NCBI RefSeq assembly: GCF_040545925.1
Contig: NZ_JBEPMX010000003.1
Location: 154,309-218,308 of the forward strand
Direction of reading: 5' to 3'
DNA from: Alkalibacillus flavidus
GTDB taxonomy: Bacteria > Bacillota > Bacilli > Bacillales > Alkalibacillaceae
Length of the DNA stretch: 64,000 nucleotides
Under the pieces are notes generated by a model. It was not told where the DNA came from. It saw only the letters and a list, made by a program, of their open reading frames with translations, and did not search any database. The position numbers and the translations under genes are program-made. Positions 26,463 to 36,015 of the stretch are shown here, piece by piece; within the stretch, counting starts at the first letter, position 1; each line of letters begins with the position of its first letter.

Positions 26463-27002
26463 ATGATTGGGGTTGAAACCATGTCGCTTACACTGTTATT
26501 TATAATTGGATTATGTATAACTCAAATTGTGGCAACCATATCTTTGGTAACATACTATCGAAAATGGGTAACAAAAATGAATGGAATGATGATTTCTATG
26601 TCATTGGGTATGTCAGCGGGAATTTTAATGGGAACAATTCTTGGGGTGATCCACCATGGGAATCTGTTTGAGTCAACCATATATTCAATCATAATTGGAT
26701 TGACTGTTGGGTTTATAGCTGGAATTCCAATTGGTTTGCCTGCCGTCATTGACGGTGCGCTTTCCGGTTTAATGGGAGGAATGATGGGAGCGATGCTTGG
26801 GGATATGGTCGCTACGACTAGCCCCAATGCGATTATTAATATAATAGCATTTATTATAACTATGATTCTATTTCTTGTTTTATATACAACAGAGGATTCA
26901 ATTCGTCAACAGTCTAACCAAGTCATTTTTTCTTTTTTTAAGCATCCCTTCTTATTAATTTTTATTACAGCAATTTTGTTTATCGGATTAAATTACATTT
27001 AG
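26463..27002 (+). CDS. Glycine/methionine-rich multi-pass membrane protein, unknown
   Basis: From ATG 26463 a 179-aa protein with about five hydrophobic helices, unusually rich in Gly and Met, with glycine-zipper-like stretches (GALSGLMGGMMGAMLGDM). Such sequences favour tight helix packing. ATG at 26481 is another possible start; neither has a strong ribosome site. No function recognised. Confidence 0.6.
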   Translation: MIGVETMSLTLLFIIGLCITQIVATISLVTYYRKWVTKMNGMMISMSLGMSAGILMGTILGVIHHGNLFESTIYSIIIGLTVGFIAGIPIGLPAVIDGALSGLMGGMMGAMLGDMVATTSPNAIINIIAFIITMILFLVLYTTEDSIRQQSNQVIFSFFKHPFLLIFITAILFIGLNYI

Positions 27003-27130
27003 CCGTTGGTAATTGATCAATAACAAAGAACTTCCAAGTGAAAGTCATCTTTAATAACTTCTTATTTAGTTAATATTTAAATAAGAAAGCCGCTCCTATT
27101 GGTGATATGTCCCTTCAAGATCAACAAACT

Positions 27131-27158
27131 AAAAAAGCACCCCATTTAGGAGTGCTAT
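27131..27158 (-). terminator. Terminator of the mnt operon or its distal small ORF
   Basis: In the minus-strand transcript AGCACTCC pairs with GGGGTGCT around UAAAU, followed by UUUUUU. Confidence 0.7.
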
Positions 27159-27178
27159 TTAACTCTTCATACAAGTTT

Positions 27179-27334
27179 CTAATCTCCTTGTCTATTATTA
27201 ACGAATAAAATACCTTGCAATACAACTGGTGGAAGAATAAATATAATAGACAAAGCCTCTATCGTAGCGCCTCCAGTTCCAAGAACACACTGTTCTATGC
27301 CTAGAATTTGCAATTCAGGTATAATCAATGTCAA
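27179..27334 (-). CDS. Possible small membrane protein downstream of mntD
   Basis: A 51-codon ORF with a TTG start at 27334, AGGATAG a few bases upstream, 23 nt after the mntD stop and before the operon terminator. It contains one strongly hydrophobic segment (IEALSIIFILPPVVLQGILF). It may be a real small protein, a fragment, or chance. The rest of the 27003-27357 gap holds nothing else I can support. Confidence 0.3.
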   Translation of the reverse strand: MTLIIPELQILGIEQCVLGTGGATIEALSIIFILPPVVLQGILFVNNRQGD

Positions 27335-27357
27335 ATTACTATCCTAGAATGAAATTG

Positions 27358-28233
27358 TCATACTTCACTTTTTATTGGACGAATCACTTTTGATAACAGT
27401 CCATGTTTAGGAGAGCAAACAAAACAAATCAAAAATACCAATCCAGCTGCGAATGCCATCGCCCCCGAAATAGATGTATCAATCCAAGTAGCGATATAAT
27501 ACCCAGTCACAGCAGAAATCACGCCAAAAAGGCCACTCAATACCAGCATAATGGAAAGTTTATCTGTCCATAAATAAGCTGATGCAGCCGGGGTGATGAG
27601 CATGGCAACGACCATAATAGCACCTACACTATCAAAAGAAGCAACAGTCGTAATTGATACAAGGGTCATATAAAGATAATGCATTAATAACACTGGGATA
27701 CCCAAACTCGCCGCCAGCGCTGGATCAAATGATGTGATTTTCCACTCTTTATAAAACCCAACAATAAAGAGCAACACGATTAAGAAGGCAAAAATCAATA
27801 ATGCGGTCGCTTCTGGAATTTCACCAACAATAGGAAGCTCCGTCGTATTAAAAGGGATAAACGCGATTTCACCCATTAAAGAATGGTTGATATCTAAATG
27901 GGCATTCCCGACAGAAGTCGCTATTAAGATGACACCAACGGCAAATAAGGTCGTAAATACAATCCCCATTGATGCGTGCTGCTCGATATCCATGGAATGA
28001 AGCCATTGTACCAAAAAGGCCGTGAGCAACCCTGCCAATATAGCTCCAATAAGCATAGGAGGACCACTTATTTCCCGCGTAACTAGAAAAGCAACAACGA
28101 TTCCTAGTAGGACCGTATGACTAATAGCATCAGCCATCATAGCCATTTTCCTAAGTATCAAGAAAACGCCCATCAAACCACAGGATACCCCCACTAACGA
28201 AGCAGTTACTATGATCCAGGCTGCATGAGTCAT
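27358..28233 (-). CDS. mntD: Manganese ABC transporter permease MntD
   Basis: The 291-aa ABC-3 type permease has about eight helices and the conserved GLMGVFLILRKMAMMADAISH start. With MntC it should form the heterodimeric membrane channel for Mn(II). Its ATG overlaps the mntC stop (ATGA), indicating coupled translation. Zn(II) is an alternative substrate by family; the MntR-like operators upstream favour manganese. Confidence 0.88.
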   Translation of the reverse strand: MTHAAWIIVTASLVGVSCGLMGVFLILRKMAMMADAISHTVLLGIVVAFLVTREISGPPMLIGAILAGLLTAFLVQWLHSMDIEQHASMGIVFTTLFAVGVILIATSVGNAHLDINHSLMGEIAFIPFNTTELPIVGEIPEATALLIFAFLIVLLFIVGFYKEWKITSFDPALAASLGIPVLLMHYLYMTLVSITTVASFDSVGAIMVVAMLITPAASAYLWTDKLSIMLVLSGLFGVISAVTGYYIATWIDTSISGAMAFAAGLVFLICFVCSPKHGLLSKVIRPIKSEV

Positions 28234-29144
28234 CGACTTTCTCCCCTTTCTTCTAGTTGATTAAGATTCACCTGTTTTTGATGCACTTTAAACTGTATAT
28301 AGTTAATAAGAATACCTTTTTCTTTACCAAAAATAAGTGATATCACAAATAGTGTCGTCGCGATAACGACGATAAATGGTCCAGTTGGAAGGCCGCTACC
28401 AAACGTACTAATAAGCGTTCCAATCACTCCCGCTAAACCTCCGAATAAACCTGATAATAAAAGCATCATTTTAAAATACTGTGTCCAATACCGAGCGCTA
28501 ACTGGTGGAATGATGAGTAAAGCAGCAATTAAAATGACCCCAACAGCCTGAATTCCAATGACTATTGTCGTTACAAGAGCGAGTGTATACAGTCCATTCA
28601 TAAAAGTGAGCGATAACCCTTCTCCCCTAGCGAATTGAGGGTCAAAAAGATAGATTTTCCATTCTTTAAACCCAACAACTATAATGAGGATCACGGCTAT
28701 AGCCAGACTTAGCATGGTGATGACATCCGTGTAGACCATAGCTGCTGCCTGACCGACTATAAATGTATCCAAACCACTCTGTTCTCCACCACCAACCCGA
28801 TTGGCTATCGTTAAAAGCATAATGCCTAAACCATAAAAAACGGATAGAACGATTCCCATCATTGTATCTTCCGTTATTCTAGTAGTAGAAATCACCCATT
28901 GGATAAAGACTGCGCCAATCAAAGCACTAATCGCTGCTCCAATGGTCAATACAAGAAAGTTTTTTTCTCCAAGAAGAAGAAAAGCTATAACAATTCCGGG
29001 TAATGATGCATGCGCTAGAGAATCACTCATCAAGCTTTGTTTTTTCCAATAAGCTATACAGCCTATTGCACCTGCAGCAATCCCAAGAATCATCGTGCTA
29101 AATAATACCCATTGTGTATTACTTTCAGTGAGCATGCTCCACAT
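28230..29144 (-). CDS. mntC: Manganese ABC transporter permease MntC
   Basis: A 304-aa ABC-3 permease with about eight helices; motif KKQSLMSDSLAHASLPGIV matches the family start. ATG at 29144 follows GGAGAGGAG and overlaps the end of mntB by 20 nt; longer in-frame starts up to 29237 are only mntB in another frame. The charged C-terminus (KVHQKQVNLNQLEERGE) is typical of MntC. Confidence 0.88.
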   Translation of the reverse strand: MWSMLTESNTQWVLFSTMILGIAAGAIGCIAYWKKQSLMSDSLAHASLPGIVIAFLLLGEKNFLVLTIGAAISALIGAVFIQWVISTTRITEDTMMGIVLSVFYGLGIMLLTIANRVGGGEQSGLDTFIVGQAAAMVYTDVITMLSLAIAVILIIVVGFKEWKIYLFDPQFARGEGLSLTFMNGLYTLALVTTIVIGIQAVGVILIAALLIIPPVSARYWTQYFKMMLLLSGLFGGLAGVIGTLISTFGSGLPTGPFIVVIATTLFVISLIFGKEKGILINYIQFKVHQKQVNLNQLEERGESR

Positions 29145-29883
29145 GATGATTCTCCTCTCCCATCCAGCGCATATTTCCGCCATAGGTCTGTGAAATGTTC
29201 TCTCTTGTAAAGATGTGCTCCGTCTTGCCATATTCAACTATTGTGCGATTTAATAAAAGAACATGGTCAAAATAATCTCTCACGGTTTGTAGGTCATGAT
29301 GAACGACCATAACCGTCTTACCCATGTTTTTCAATTCTTTCAGCATAGCCATAATCGCTCGTTCTGTCGCTGCATCTACGCCTGCCATTGGTTCATCCAT
29401 AAAGTATAAATCTGCTTCTTGGACTAGAGCACGTGCTAAGAACACACGTTGCTGCTGTCCACCTGAAAGTTGACTAATCTGACGGTGTGCATAATCCGCC
29501 ATTCCCATTCGATCGAGCGCCTCATATGCTTTATTTTTATGGGCATTAGATGGCCATCTTAGCCACCCGATTTGCCCATATAGTCCCATCGTTACAACGT
29601 CTAAAGCATCTGTCGGAAAGTCCCAATCAACGGAACCCCGTTGAGGGACATAACCAACTCTTTTTTTTACTCTTTTTAATGGTTGTTCAAAGAATTTAAC
29701 CGAACCCGTTAATGAAGGGTGAAGACCCAAAATGGTTTTTAATAGAGTAGATTTTCCTGCACCATTTGGACCAACCACACCAGTCAATGTGCCACCTTTC
29801 ATGTCAAAATTCACATCATACAAGACAGTATCTTTCCTGTAAGAAGCGGCCAAATTCTCCACATTTAGTACGGCTTGTGTCAT
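29125..29883 (-). CDS. mntB: Manganese ABC transporter ATP-binding protein MntB
   Basis: The 252-aa ATPase has Walker A GPNGAGKST, signature LSGGQQQRV and Walker B LYFMDEPMAGVD. It powers metal import through MntCD. The ATG at 29883 is chosen because GAAGGGA is 9 nt upstream; ATG 29892 would abut it. A histidine-rich tail (ENHHVEHAH) could bind metal. Confidence 0.9.
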   Translation of the reverse strand: MTQAVLNVENLAASYRKDTVLYDVNFDMKGGTLTGVVGPNGAGKSTLLKTILGLHPSLTGSVKFFEQPLKRVKKRVGYVPQRGSVDWDFPTDALDVVTMGLYGQIGWLRWPSNAHKNKAYEALDRMGMADYAHRQISQLSGGQQQRVFLARALVQEADLYFMDEPMAGVDAATERAIMAMLKELKNMGKTVMVVHHDLQTVRDYFDHVLLLNRTIVEYGKTEHIFTRENISQTYGGNMRWMGEENHHVEHAH

Positions 29884-29884
29884 A

Positions 29885-30826
29885 TTAATCATTCCCTTCA
29901 GTCAAAGCTTCATAGATTGTATTTACATTGTGGCGATACATGCCTAAATAGGTCCCTTCTTCAGTTCCTGGTTCTCCCATTGCATCAGAGAAGAGCTCAC
30001 CACCCAACTCTAGATCTAACCCTTTGTCTTCGGCTCCTTCAATAACCGCCTGAATAGAATCCTGATTAACACTTGTTTCAACAAAAATGGCGGGCACTTC
30101 ATGTTCTTCAACAGTCGCAATCGTGTCATTAATATCAGAGACACCTATCTCATCTTCCGTACTTAACCCTTGAAGCCCAACTACTTCTAAATCATGCATT
30201 TCCCCGAAATAACCGAAGGCATCATGTGCTGTTACCAAAATTCTTTGGTCTTCCGGAATATCTTTTAACTTTTCTGCGTCCTGTTTTACCTCATCTATTT
30301 TTGCAAAGTATTCTTGCTTATTTTCTTCAAGATACTCGGCATCTTCTGGTGAATACTCTTTTAATTCTTCAACCGCAGAATCTAAAGCGTCTTTCCAGAG
30401 TTCCAAATCAAACCAAATGTGCGGGTCAACTGCTCCATCTGTTTCTTCTAATAAAGCCTCTTCAGGCACAGTTTCTGCTATCGCTAGAACAGGGTTTGAC
30501 TCCCCTATTTCATTGAATATTTCAATCATATTCGCTTCTAAATCCAGCCCGTTGTAGAAAACCATATCTGCTTCTTCAATCGTTGCAATATCCCCTTGCG
30601 TCGCATTGTAAGCATGTGGATCCACTCCAGGCCCCATTAAGCTTTCTACTTCTATTCGGTCTCCCCCTATAACTGATAAGGGTTCTCCAATTTGTGCAAT
30701 GGTTGTTACCACATTAACCTTTCCATCATCTGAATTACTATCGCTCTGCTCCTGATTGCAACCGGCCATCACGATCAGAATACATAACCATACTAACCCT
30801 ACTAACCACACTTTTTGTTTCACCAT
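29885..30826 (-). CDS. mntA: Manganese-binding lipoprotein MntA
   Basis: The 313-aa cluster A-I metal-binding protein has a lipoprotein signal ending VMAGC. Candidate metal ligands are the histidines in GPGVDPHAYNATQG and AVDPHIWFD, followed by TAHDAFGYFGEMHDL, and an acid near the C-terminus. It captures Mn(II) (or Zn(II)) for MntBCD. First gene of mntABCD; GGAGGAG precedes the ATG. Confidence 0.9.
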   Translation of the reverse strand: MVKQKVWLVGLVWLCILIVMAGCNQEQSDSNSDDGKVNVVTTIAQIGEPLSVIGGDRIEVESLMGPGVDPHAYNATQGDIATIEEADMVFYNGLDLEANMIEIFNEIGESNPVLAIAETVPEEALLEETDGAVDPHIWFDLELWKDALDSAVEELKEYSPEDAEYLEENKQEYFAKIDEVKQDAEKLKDIPEDQRILVTAHDAFGYFGEMHDLEVVGLQGLSTEDEIGVSDINDTIATVEEHEVPAIFVETSVNQDSIQAVIEGAEDKGLDLELGGELFSDAMGEPGTEEGTYLGMYRHNVNTIYEALTEGND

Positions 30827-31032
30827 TTTTCTCCTCCACTTTTTATGTTTTTCGCTTACTTTAATTTGTTTTATCAGAGAAACTCATTAGTCATTTTTCT
30901 TCCTTAATCGTTTCAATCTCTATAATCTAAACCAATTAACACCTCCGTTTGGCAAAATATAAAACAATCCAACTTAGAAAAAGTTGATTAGTTATATCTC
31001 TATGCATCACTTCTTTAACCTTGAACAAAAAA

Positions 31033-31048
31033 ATTGCCTGAGGGCAAA
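31033..31048. promoter_or_regulatory. MntR-type operator of mntABCD
   Basis: ATTGCC TGAG GGCAAA matches the MntR box pattern TTTGCCTNAAGGCAAA, with the same 4-nt spacer. It lies about 200 nt upstream of mntA, a plausible site for Mn-dependent repression. Confidence 0.7.
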
Positions 31049-31205
31049 AAATTAACTAAAAAAATATTCTTCTTAGTTATTTTAGGTGTAAATATATGTG
31101 TTGTTTTAGCTGAATTTAGATCATTGGTTATTTATACCAAAACCTATCATTATCCTAAAATATTTGAATAAGTAAAAAAGCTCATTCTTTTACTAAGGTT
31201 ATAAA

Positions 31206-31223
31206 TTTTGCCTAGAGGCAATT
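31206..31223. promoter_or_regulatory. Second MntR-type operator, next to IS remnant
   Basis: TTTTGCC TAGA GGCAATT is an even better dyad. A TATAAT at 31244-31249 on the plus strand follows it, pointing away from mntA into the IS1595 remnant, so it may have served a divergent gene now lost. Confidence 0.65.
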
Positions 31224-31328
31224 TTTTATCTGTAGGTAAAAGATATAATGTGATCAAGTAATTGTCAAGTTTTTAAATGAAAATCACAAACTTTTGTTTA
31301 GAATGTGTTTAATCGCTCGCTCATTCAT

Positions 31329-32046
31329 TCACAAAAAAGCACGGTAAGATTTTCTGCCCAGAACAGTTATCTCTTATCACCGTCAACTTCACGGGAAAGT
31401 TTATGCCCGATGGCTTTGTCTAATTGCTCTTTTGTTAATCGTCCCATCCCTAACGTCTGGGAAAAGGTCATCTTGTCACGGTCTCTTGCAACTAAGACAC
31501 ATACCTGTTCGTTACTGATGCCGCGTTTCTTTGCGGAACCACCCCGTTGGCGAGGTTTTCTATCGGCAATCTTCCTTTGTCCTTTTTCTGAGTATAGGAA
31601 ATAGGTCTCGTCCATTTCAACGATACCTTGGAATTTTGAACTTTCCATTTGTTTTAGTGCCGACAAGAGTTTGTGCCTCCAATAGAACAAGGTCACATGA
31701 GTAACGCCACCAATCAACTCTGCTGATTTACGAAGCGAATAACCTTCTATCATAAATTCAATAAACTTCATCCAACGATAAAGATGACGAGTTCGATATA
31801 ATGCCGTATTGGTGATGTCAGTAAAAGTCTTTCGACAGGCTTTACAGCGATAACGTTGTTTCCTCACTTCTTCACCGTCTACGATAGTCGAGTATTTCCC
31901 AAAACGCACAATATGTTCTGACTCGCAATCGGGGCAACAATAACCATCCTTATTTTTACGTTCAGAGATTTCATCCAGTACGGTTCCTCTTATGGATGAC
32001 GCAGTAAGAGCATCTATTAAATATTCTCGTAAACGATGCTTTTCCG
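31329..32046 (-). pseudogene. IS1595-family transposase remnant
   Basis: The frame encodes an IS1595-type transposase: an N-terminal part EKHRLREYLIDALTASSIRG (near 32040), a zinc ribbon (GYCCPDCESEHIV ... YRCKACRKTF), and the first catalytic acid in VEMDETYFLYSEKGQRK. It breaks at VDGDKR followed by a stop (31367). A frameshifted tail (VLGRKSYRAF) continues to about 31329, then the rest is lost. The 5' end is cut at 32046 by an IS256-type fragment in opposite orientation. A full element would need about 310 aa, so this copy is dead. Confidence 0.85.
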
Positions 32047-32545
32047 AGGGGGCACGTGCTATCTTCCCTGATGTGACCGTTCAACGGTGTATGGTTCATT
32101 TAATCCGTAATTCCATCAAGTATCTCCCTAGTAAAGACTATAAAGCCTTTACTGCTTCGTTAAAGAAAGTCTATGGTGCTCAAAACCTTAAGGCATGCCA
32201 TAGTGCGTTTGAGTCGTTTAAACAACAATGGACAGCATACCCTGGAGCCATCAAGGTTTGGACAAGACATTTCCACCATGTTGAACAGCTATTTGAATAT
32301 GGAAGTGCTATTTGCAAGGTTATGTATACGACAAATGCAGTTGAAGCATCCATGCTAGTTTCAGAAAAGTGACCCAAAAAGGGGCATTCCCTAATGAAAA
32401 CGCACTATTAAAAGTCTTGTATTTACGAATCAAGGAATTAGAAAGTAAATGGAAGAGTGGCCATATTCAAAACTGGTCATTCGTCATGAACCAATTACTC
32501 GTAAATGAAGGGCTCGAAGAGAGAATGCAAAAATACATTTATTAA
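32047..32545 (+). pseudogene. IS256-family (Mutator-like) transposase 3' fragment with frameshift
   Basis: The C-terminal half of an IS256-type transposase starts at EGARAIFPDVTVQRCMVHLI, followed by YTTNAVEA with the catalytic glutamate. One base is missing near 32345, after which the frame continues as SFRKVTQKGAFPNENALLK to the stop at 32543-32545. The N-terminal half is absent; it joins the IS1595 remnant directly. Confidence 0.85.
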
Positions 32546-33143
32546 CTCAGACTATAAATCAAGCAGCTATCACGAACGCCACCATTGACCTTGCTTATTG
32601 TCCGTGTTGTAGTTTTTATGCAGGCAAGCCGAAAAATAAAGCCAAAGGGCTCCCTAAATGGTAGGGTTACACGGACAAAGCGATTCTAAGGATTCGGACG
32701 GTGGGCCACAAACCCTTCCACCGAACCCTAAGAATCGGGCGCTGCGGTCAATGGCAAGCAGCTCCGCTGTGGCTCAATCTTCTCATATAATCACTGCCCA
32801 CATCATGTTCAATCGAATCAGTTCACACCTATGAGGAAGTTCAACTGATCAAGTGGATTAAAATCACTTACACACTTTATTTGACAAAACCCAAATAGAT
32901 GACGCCTTGGAAAAAATTCATAAAAAAATGGAGGTGCTAGACAGCTAATCCAAATCAACCCCCTTTTTTTCTATCCTTTATAAGAATATTACATACTATA
33001 AATAGCCCATAGCAGTTTCATAGATCATCTAACAACGCGATGATGACACGACTACTATGGGCTATTTATCGCTTTTATATAACTTATAATCTGCTTACAA
33101 ACAGATTAAATAAACTATCCAATCATTTAAAGTTTATTCAGAT
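32546..33143. other. IS-derived, structured non-coding sequence
   Basis: No convincing gene. Near 32682-32697 and 32721-32736 there is an imperfect 16-bp inverted repeat (GATTCTAAGGATTCGG against CCGAACCCTAAGAATC). At 32869-32893 TTACACACTTTATTTGACA resembles an IS256-type terminal repeat, so the mobile element may end there, about 350 nt past its transposase stop. At 32998-33069 lies the bdhA-side inverted repeat listed separately. Confidence 0.5.
32998..33069. repeat. 15-bp perfect inverted repeat with 42-nt loop
   Basis: ATAAATAGCCCATAG (32998-33012) and CTATGGGCTATTTAT (33055-33069). It lies just downstream of the bdhA stop. The large loop is atypical for a simple terminator, so it may be a terminator with inner structure or the end of a mobile element. 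Confidence 0.65.
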
Positions 33144-34193
33144 TTACATTTCTCCACTCAACTCTACTAAAATCTTCGCTTGAGACTTATCATTACCTAA
33201 AGCTTCAAAACCTCGATCAACAATATCATCTAGTTGAATCTTATCAGTAATAATACCACGTGGCGTTAATTGTCCAGTCCCCATCAGGTCAACGGTTTGT
33301 TGAAAAGTAGTCGGTGAATAAGCAATTGTTGATGTTACTTTCACACCACTTCCTGTTAACTGCATTGGATTCCAATCGATTGATTTTGCAAAAATAGAAA
33401 CAATAACCATTGTTCCACGCGCTTTCGTTCCAGCAATAGCTTGTTCAAAAGTAGGTGCTACTCCTGCGACTTCGAAAGAAATATCAACTCCATCTTTCTC
33501 AAGAGCATGAATAGCTTCTACTGGATTCGTTTCTCCAGAGTTAATAAGGTCAGTCGCCCCAAACTCTTTCGCTTTCTCCAAACGCTTTTCGGAAAGGTCG
33601 AGAGCAATAATACGTGTCGCACCCGCAGCTTTAGCAGCTAAAATGGTTACTAATCCAATCGGCCCTGCTCCAAAAACAGCCACTGTATCCCCAAACTTCA
33701 TATCTGCTTCTTTCACTGCTTGAACAGCGACAGCCATTGGTTCCACGAGTGCACCATCTTGAAGAGTAAGTGAATCTGGTAAAATATACGCGTTTGATTC
33801 TGGCACGTTTGCGTATTTCGTAAAACCGCCATCACCATGAAGACCAATAAAGCTAAATCCATCATAAATATCCATCTTTTCTGGTTTGTTTCCATGTGTG
33901 AGAGTTGGATTAACCGCTACACGATCTCCTGCTTTAATTGTTTTCACTCCTGAACCAACTTCTTCAACAATACCAGCGAATTCATGTCCCATTATTAAAG
34001 GCGTTTGCTCACCTGTTAATTCGTCTTTTGATTCGTTCGGCATAAAAACAGGACCTTCCTCATATTCATGAAGGTCACTTCCGCAAATACCAGCCCAACC
34101 GACACGTACTTTCACTTCATCTTGCTTAAGAGGTTTTAACTCCCGGTCTTCTACCCGTAAATCTTTTTTGCCATACCATACTGCAGCCTTCAT
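33144..34193 (-). CDS. bdhA: (R,R)-butanediol dehydrogenase-like zinc alcohol dehydrogenase
   Basis: The 349-aa MDR enzyme probably interconverts acetoin and 2,3-butanediol with NAD(H). Catalytic-zinc ligands appear in WAGICGSDLHEYE and IMGHEFAG, and the cofactor fold in VAVFGAGPIGLV. The structural-zinc cysteine cluster of most MDR alcohol dehydrogenases is missing (NPTLTHGNKPEKMDIYDG), as in the BdhA branch. ATG at 34193 is favoured (AGGAGG 8 nt upstream); another ATG at 34199 sits too close to it. Substrate is inferred. Confidence 0.83.
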   Translation of the reverse strand: MKAAVWYGKKDLRVEDRELKPLKQDEVKVRVGWAGICGSDLHEYEEGPVFMPNESKDELTGEQTPLIMGHEFAGIVEEVGSGVKTIKAGDRVAVNPTLTHGNKPEKMDIYDGFSFIGLHGDGGFTKYANVPESNAYILPDSLTLQDGALVEPMAVAVQAVKEADMKFGDTVAVFGAGPIGLVTILAAKAAGATRIIALDLSEKRLEKAKEFGATDLINSGETNPVEAIHALEKDGVDISFEVAGVAPTFEQAIAGTKARGTMVIVSIFAKSIDWNPMQLTGSGVKVTSTIAYSPTTFQQTVDLMGTGQLTPRGIITDKIQLDDIVDRGFEALGNDKSQAKILVELSGEM

Positions 34194-34545
34194 TAACATT
34201 GCCTCCTAAATATACTGAAATATTATGCTTACACAATGAGTATACCCTTTAAGGTCAAAGAAATTGTTAACTTTCTATGAAAATGTCTGTATTTAATTGT
34301 TCTTATAGAGATATTCTATTTACTGTATTTTTGTTAATATACCTCTGAAAACTGGTTTCTTCTTTTCAATGGCCGTTCAAGCTGAATTAGTTTAACAAAC
34401 GTCTGGCATTACCCTCTAAATCGAAAACATACGTAATATATTTTCTAGATATATTTGCTTCTGACAATACTCAACGTGGTCAGATTGAATGAACTTCCAT
34501 CATCCCTTCTTAAAAGTGTAAATTGGATCCCCTATTTATGAATTA
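34194..34545. other. Intergenic region between bdhA and pelG
   Basis: About 350 nt between the pel locus and bdhA, AT-rich, holding the bdhA promoter region. No gene, clear terminator or riboswitch seen. Confidence 0.4.
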
Positions 34546-36015
34546 TCAAAGGAAGGTATGCTGGTTTAACCAGCGACCTGCCTTCGAAAAAATAGAAGTT
34601 TCTTTCTGCACAAGGTCATGCGGACGGCAGAAAGCATGGTAGTCCACCTTGTCGATGAACACAATCAGCCGAAGAAGAGCGAACAGAAAGGCGAACGTCG
34701 ATCCTATGGAAAAACTTAGCCCATACCCTTCATGTCCAAGAGGAAGGAATAACAGCGAGAGCATAAGATTCAGCGCGAAAAAGGCGATGGACGTATACAT
34801 CGCCCCGCGCCGATCCTCGAAATAAAGGAGGATTAGGGTAATCACAAGTACCATCGCATTCGAAAACGCACCAACAATCGTAAAGCGGAAGATAGTGATG
34901 AGACGATCCTCGACACCAAAGATAGTAGTGATGTATCCGACACTAAAAATTATAAGCAAGGAGATGGCTCCTTGGCTCCTGAACAAACGCTTCACCTCTT
35001 CTTTCAGCACACGTTGCATCCTTTCTTTCGATTTCTTGATTGCTGCCAACGTCCCCCCTTCGTTCACGTTTCCATAAAAGATACGATACCGTTCATAAAA
35101 CCGTGTTTCCACTGACACGACGAAGATAATCATCGTCGGTATGATCGTCAGATAAGACCAGAAGATAGCCGTATCGTAAAGTCTGTGATAAACGAAAGTG
35201 TCGAGCAGAGTCATCCGTCCTTCTCCGAACCAAATCACCCAGTTGCAAACCCATATCCCTGAATTATATAGAAATCCCGTCCAAAACAGCGACGGAAATT
35301 TATCAAAGTAACTCAGATAACCGAACTGGTTCTCCCGGGGCCTTGAACCGAATGTCAAAAGCATTGCAAACAACAGACCGAAGAGTGTCACAATCATTCC
35401 TGCTGTGAACCCTGCGAGAAGAAAGAAGCTACTGCTGTACGGACTAAAATTGATACGTTCCACATGGAACCCGAGATACAGAACGATTCCAAGCGAGATG
35501 AGAGCTCCAGTTACGAAGCTATAGGCAACAGCCTGATAGTTTTTCGCAGCACTCAAAAACAGGAACATAACCCAAATCATATTAATTGTCACGAATAAAA
35601 TAAAGATCAAAACATTAAAGTAAAAAGGGAGATTCGAAAGAAAGAAGAAAACTCCCCCTAAAATGGTTGCGAACAAAAGTGTTCCTTTCGACATTCCAAT
35701 GAACGTAGAGAATATCTCCTTCGCCCGTTTCTCATAAATCAAATCAGCCACATAACGTGTCACGACCAATTGTTGAATACCGAATATAACTTGGGAAAAT
35801 ATGAAACAATATGAAACAGAAAGGGTGAAAAGCTCCTGCTGATCCTTAGATATATCTACTAAATAAGATGTGAGCCACTGAATAAGCGAAATCGTGATGA
35901 TGACAATTAACCATGGACCAGCCGTTACGAGCCCGGCAAACGCATATGCCTTGAATCGGGAGGAGAAATAATCTTCTTGAAAAAGTCTTTGTAATTTAAA
36001 ACCGATCCCTGCCAT
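34546..36015 (-). CDS. pelG: Pel exopolysaccharide export/assembly membrane protein PelG
   Basis: The 489-aa polytopic protein has about twelve helices and the diagnostic PelG start MAGIGFKLQRLFQEDYFSSR. In Pel systems PelG is the polysaccharide exporter of the inner membrane and works with the glycosyltransferase PelF and with PelD and PelE. ATG at 36015 with GGAGAG upstream overlaps pelF by 20 nt; the in-frame start at 36069 lies within pelF. Last gene of the minus-strand pel operon. Confidence 0.92.
   Translation of the reverse strand: MAGIGFKLQRLFQEDYFSSRFKAYAFAGLVTAGPWLIVIITISLIQWLTSYLVDISKDQQELFTLSVSYCFIFSQVIFGIQQLVVTRYVADLIYEKRAKEIFSTFIGMSKGTLLFATILGGVFFFLSNLPFYFNVLIFILFVTINMIWVMFLFLSAAKNYQAVAYSFVTGALISLGIVLYLGFHVERINFSPYSSSFFLLAGFTAGMIVTLFGLLFAMLLTFGSRPRENQFGYLSYFDKFPSLFWTGFLYNSGIWVCNWVIWFGEGRMTLLDTFVYHRLYDTAIFWSYLTIIPTMIIFVVSVETRFYERYRIFYGNVNEGGTLAAIKKSKERMQRVLKEEVKRLFRSQGAISLLIIFSVGYITTIFGVEDRLITIFRFTIVGAFSNAMVLVITLILLYFEDRRGAMYTSIAFFALNLMLSLLFLPLGHEGYGLSFSIGSTFAFLFALLRLIVFIDKVDYHAFCRPHDLVQKETSIFSKAGRWLNQHTFL

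Larger units (their letters stand above)
30827..31328. other. mntA upstream region
   Basis: About 500 nt of AT-rich sequence holding the two MntR-type dyads described separately and no coding potential that I can support. Confidence 0.5.

Noticed and set aside
31329..33069. A complete composite transposon
   Set aside because: Both transposases are truncated and no matching outer repeats were found.
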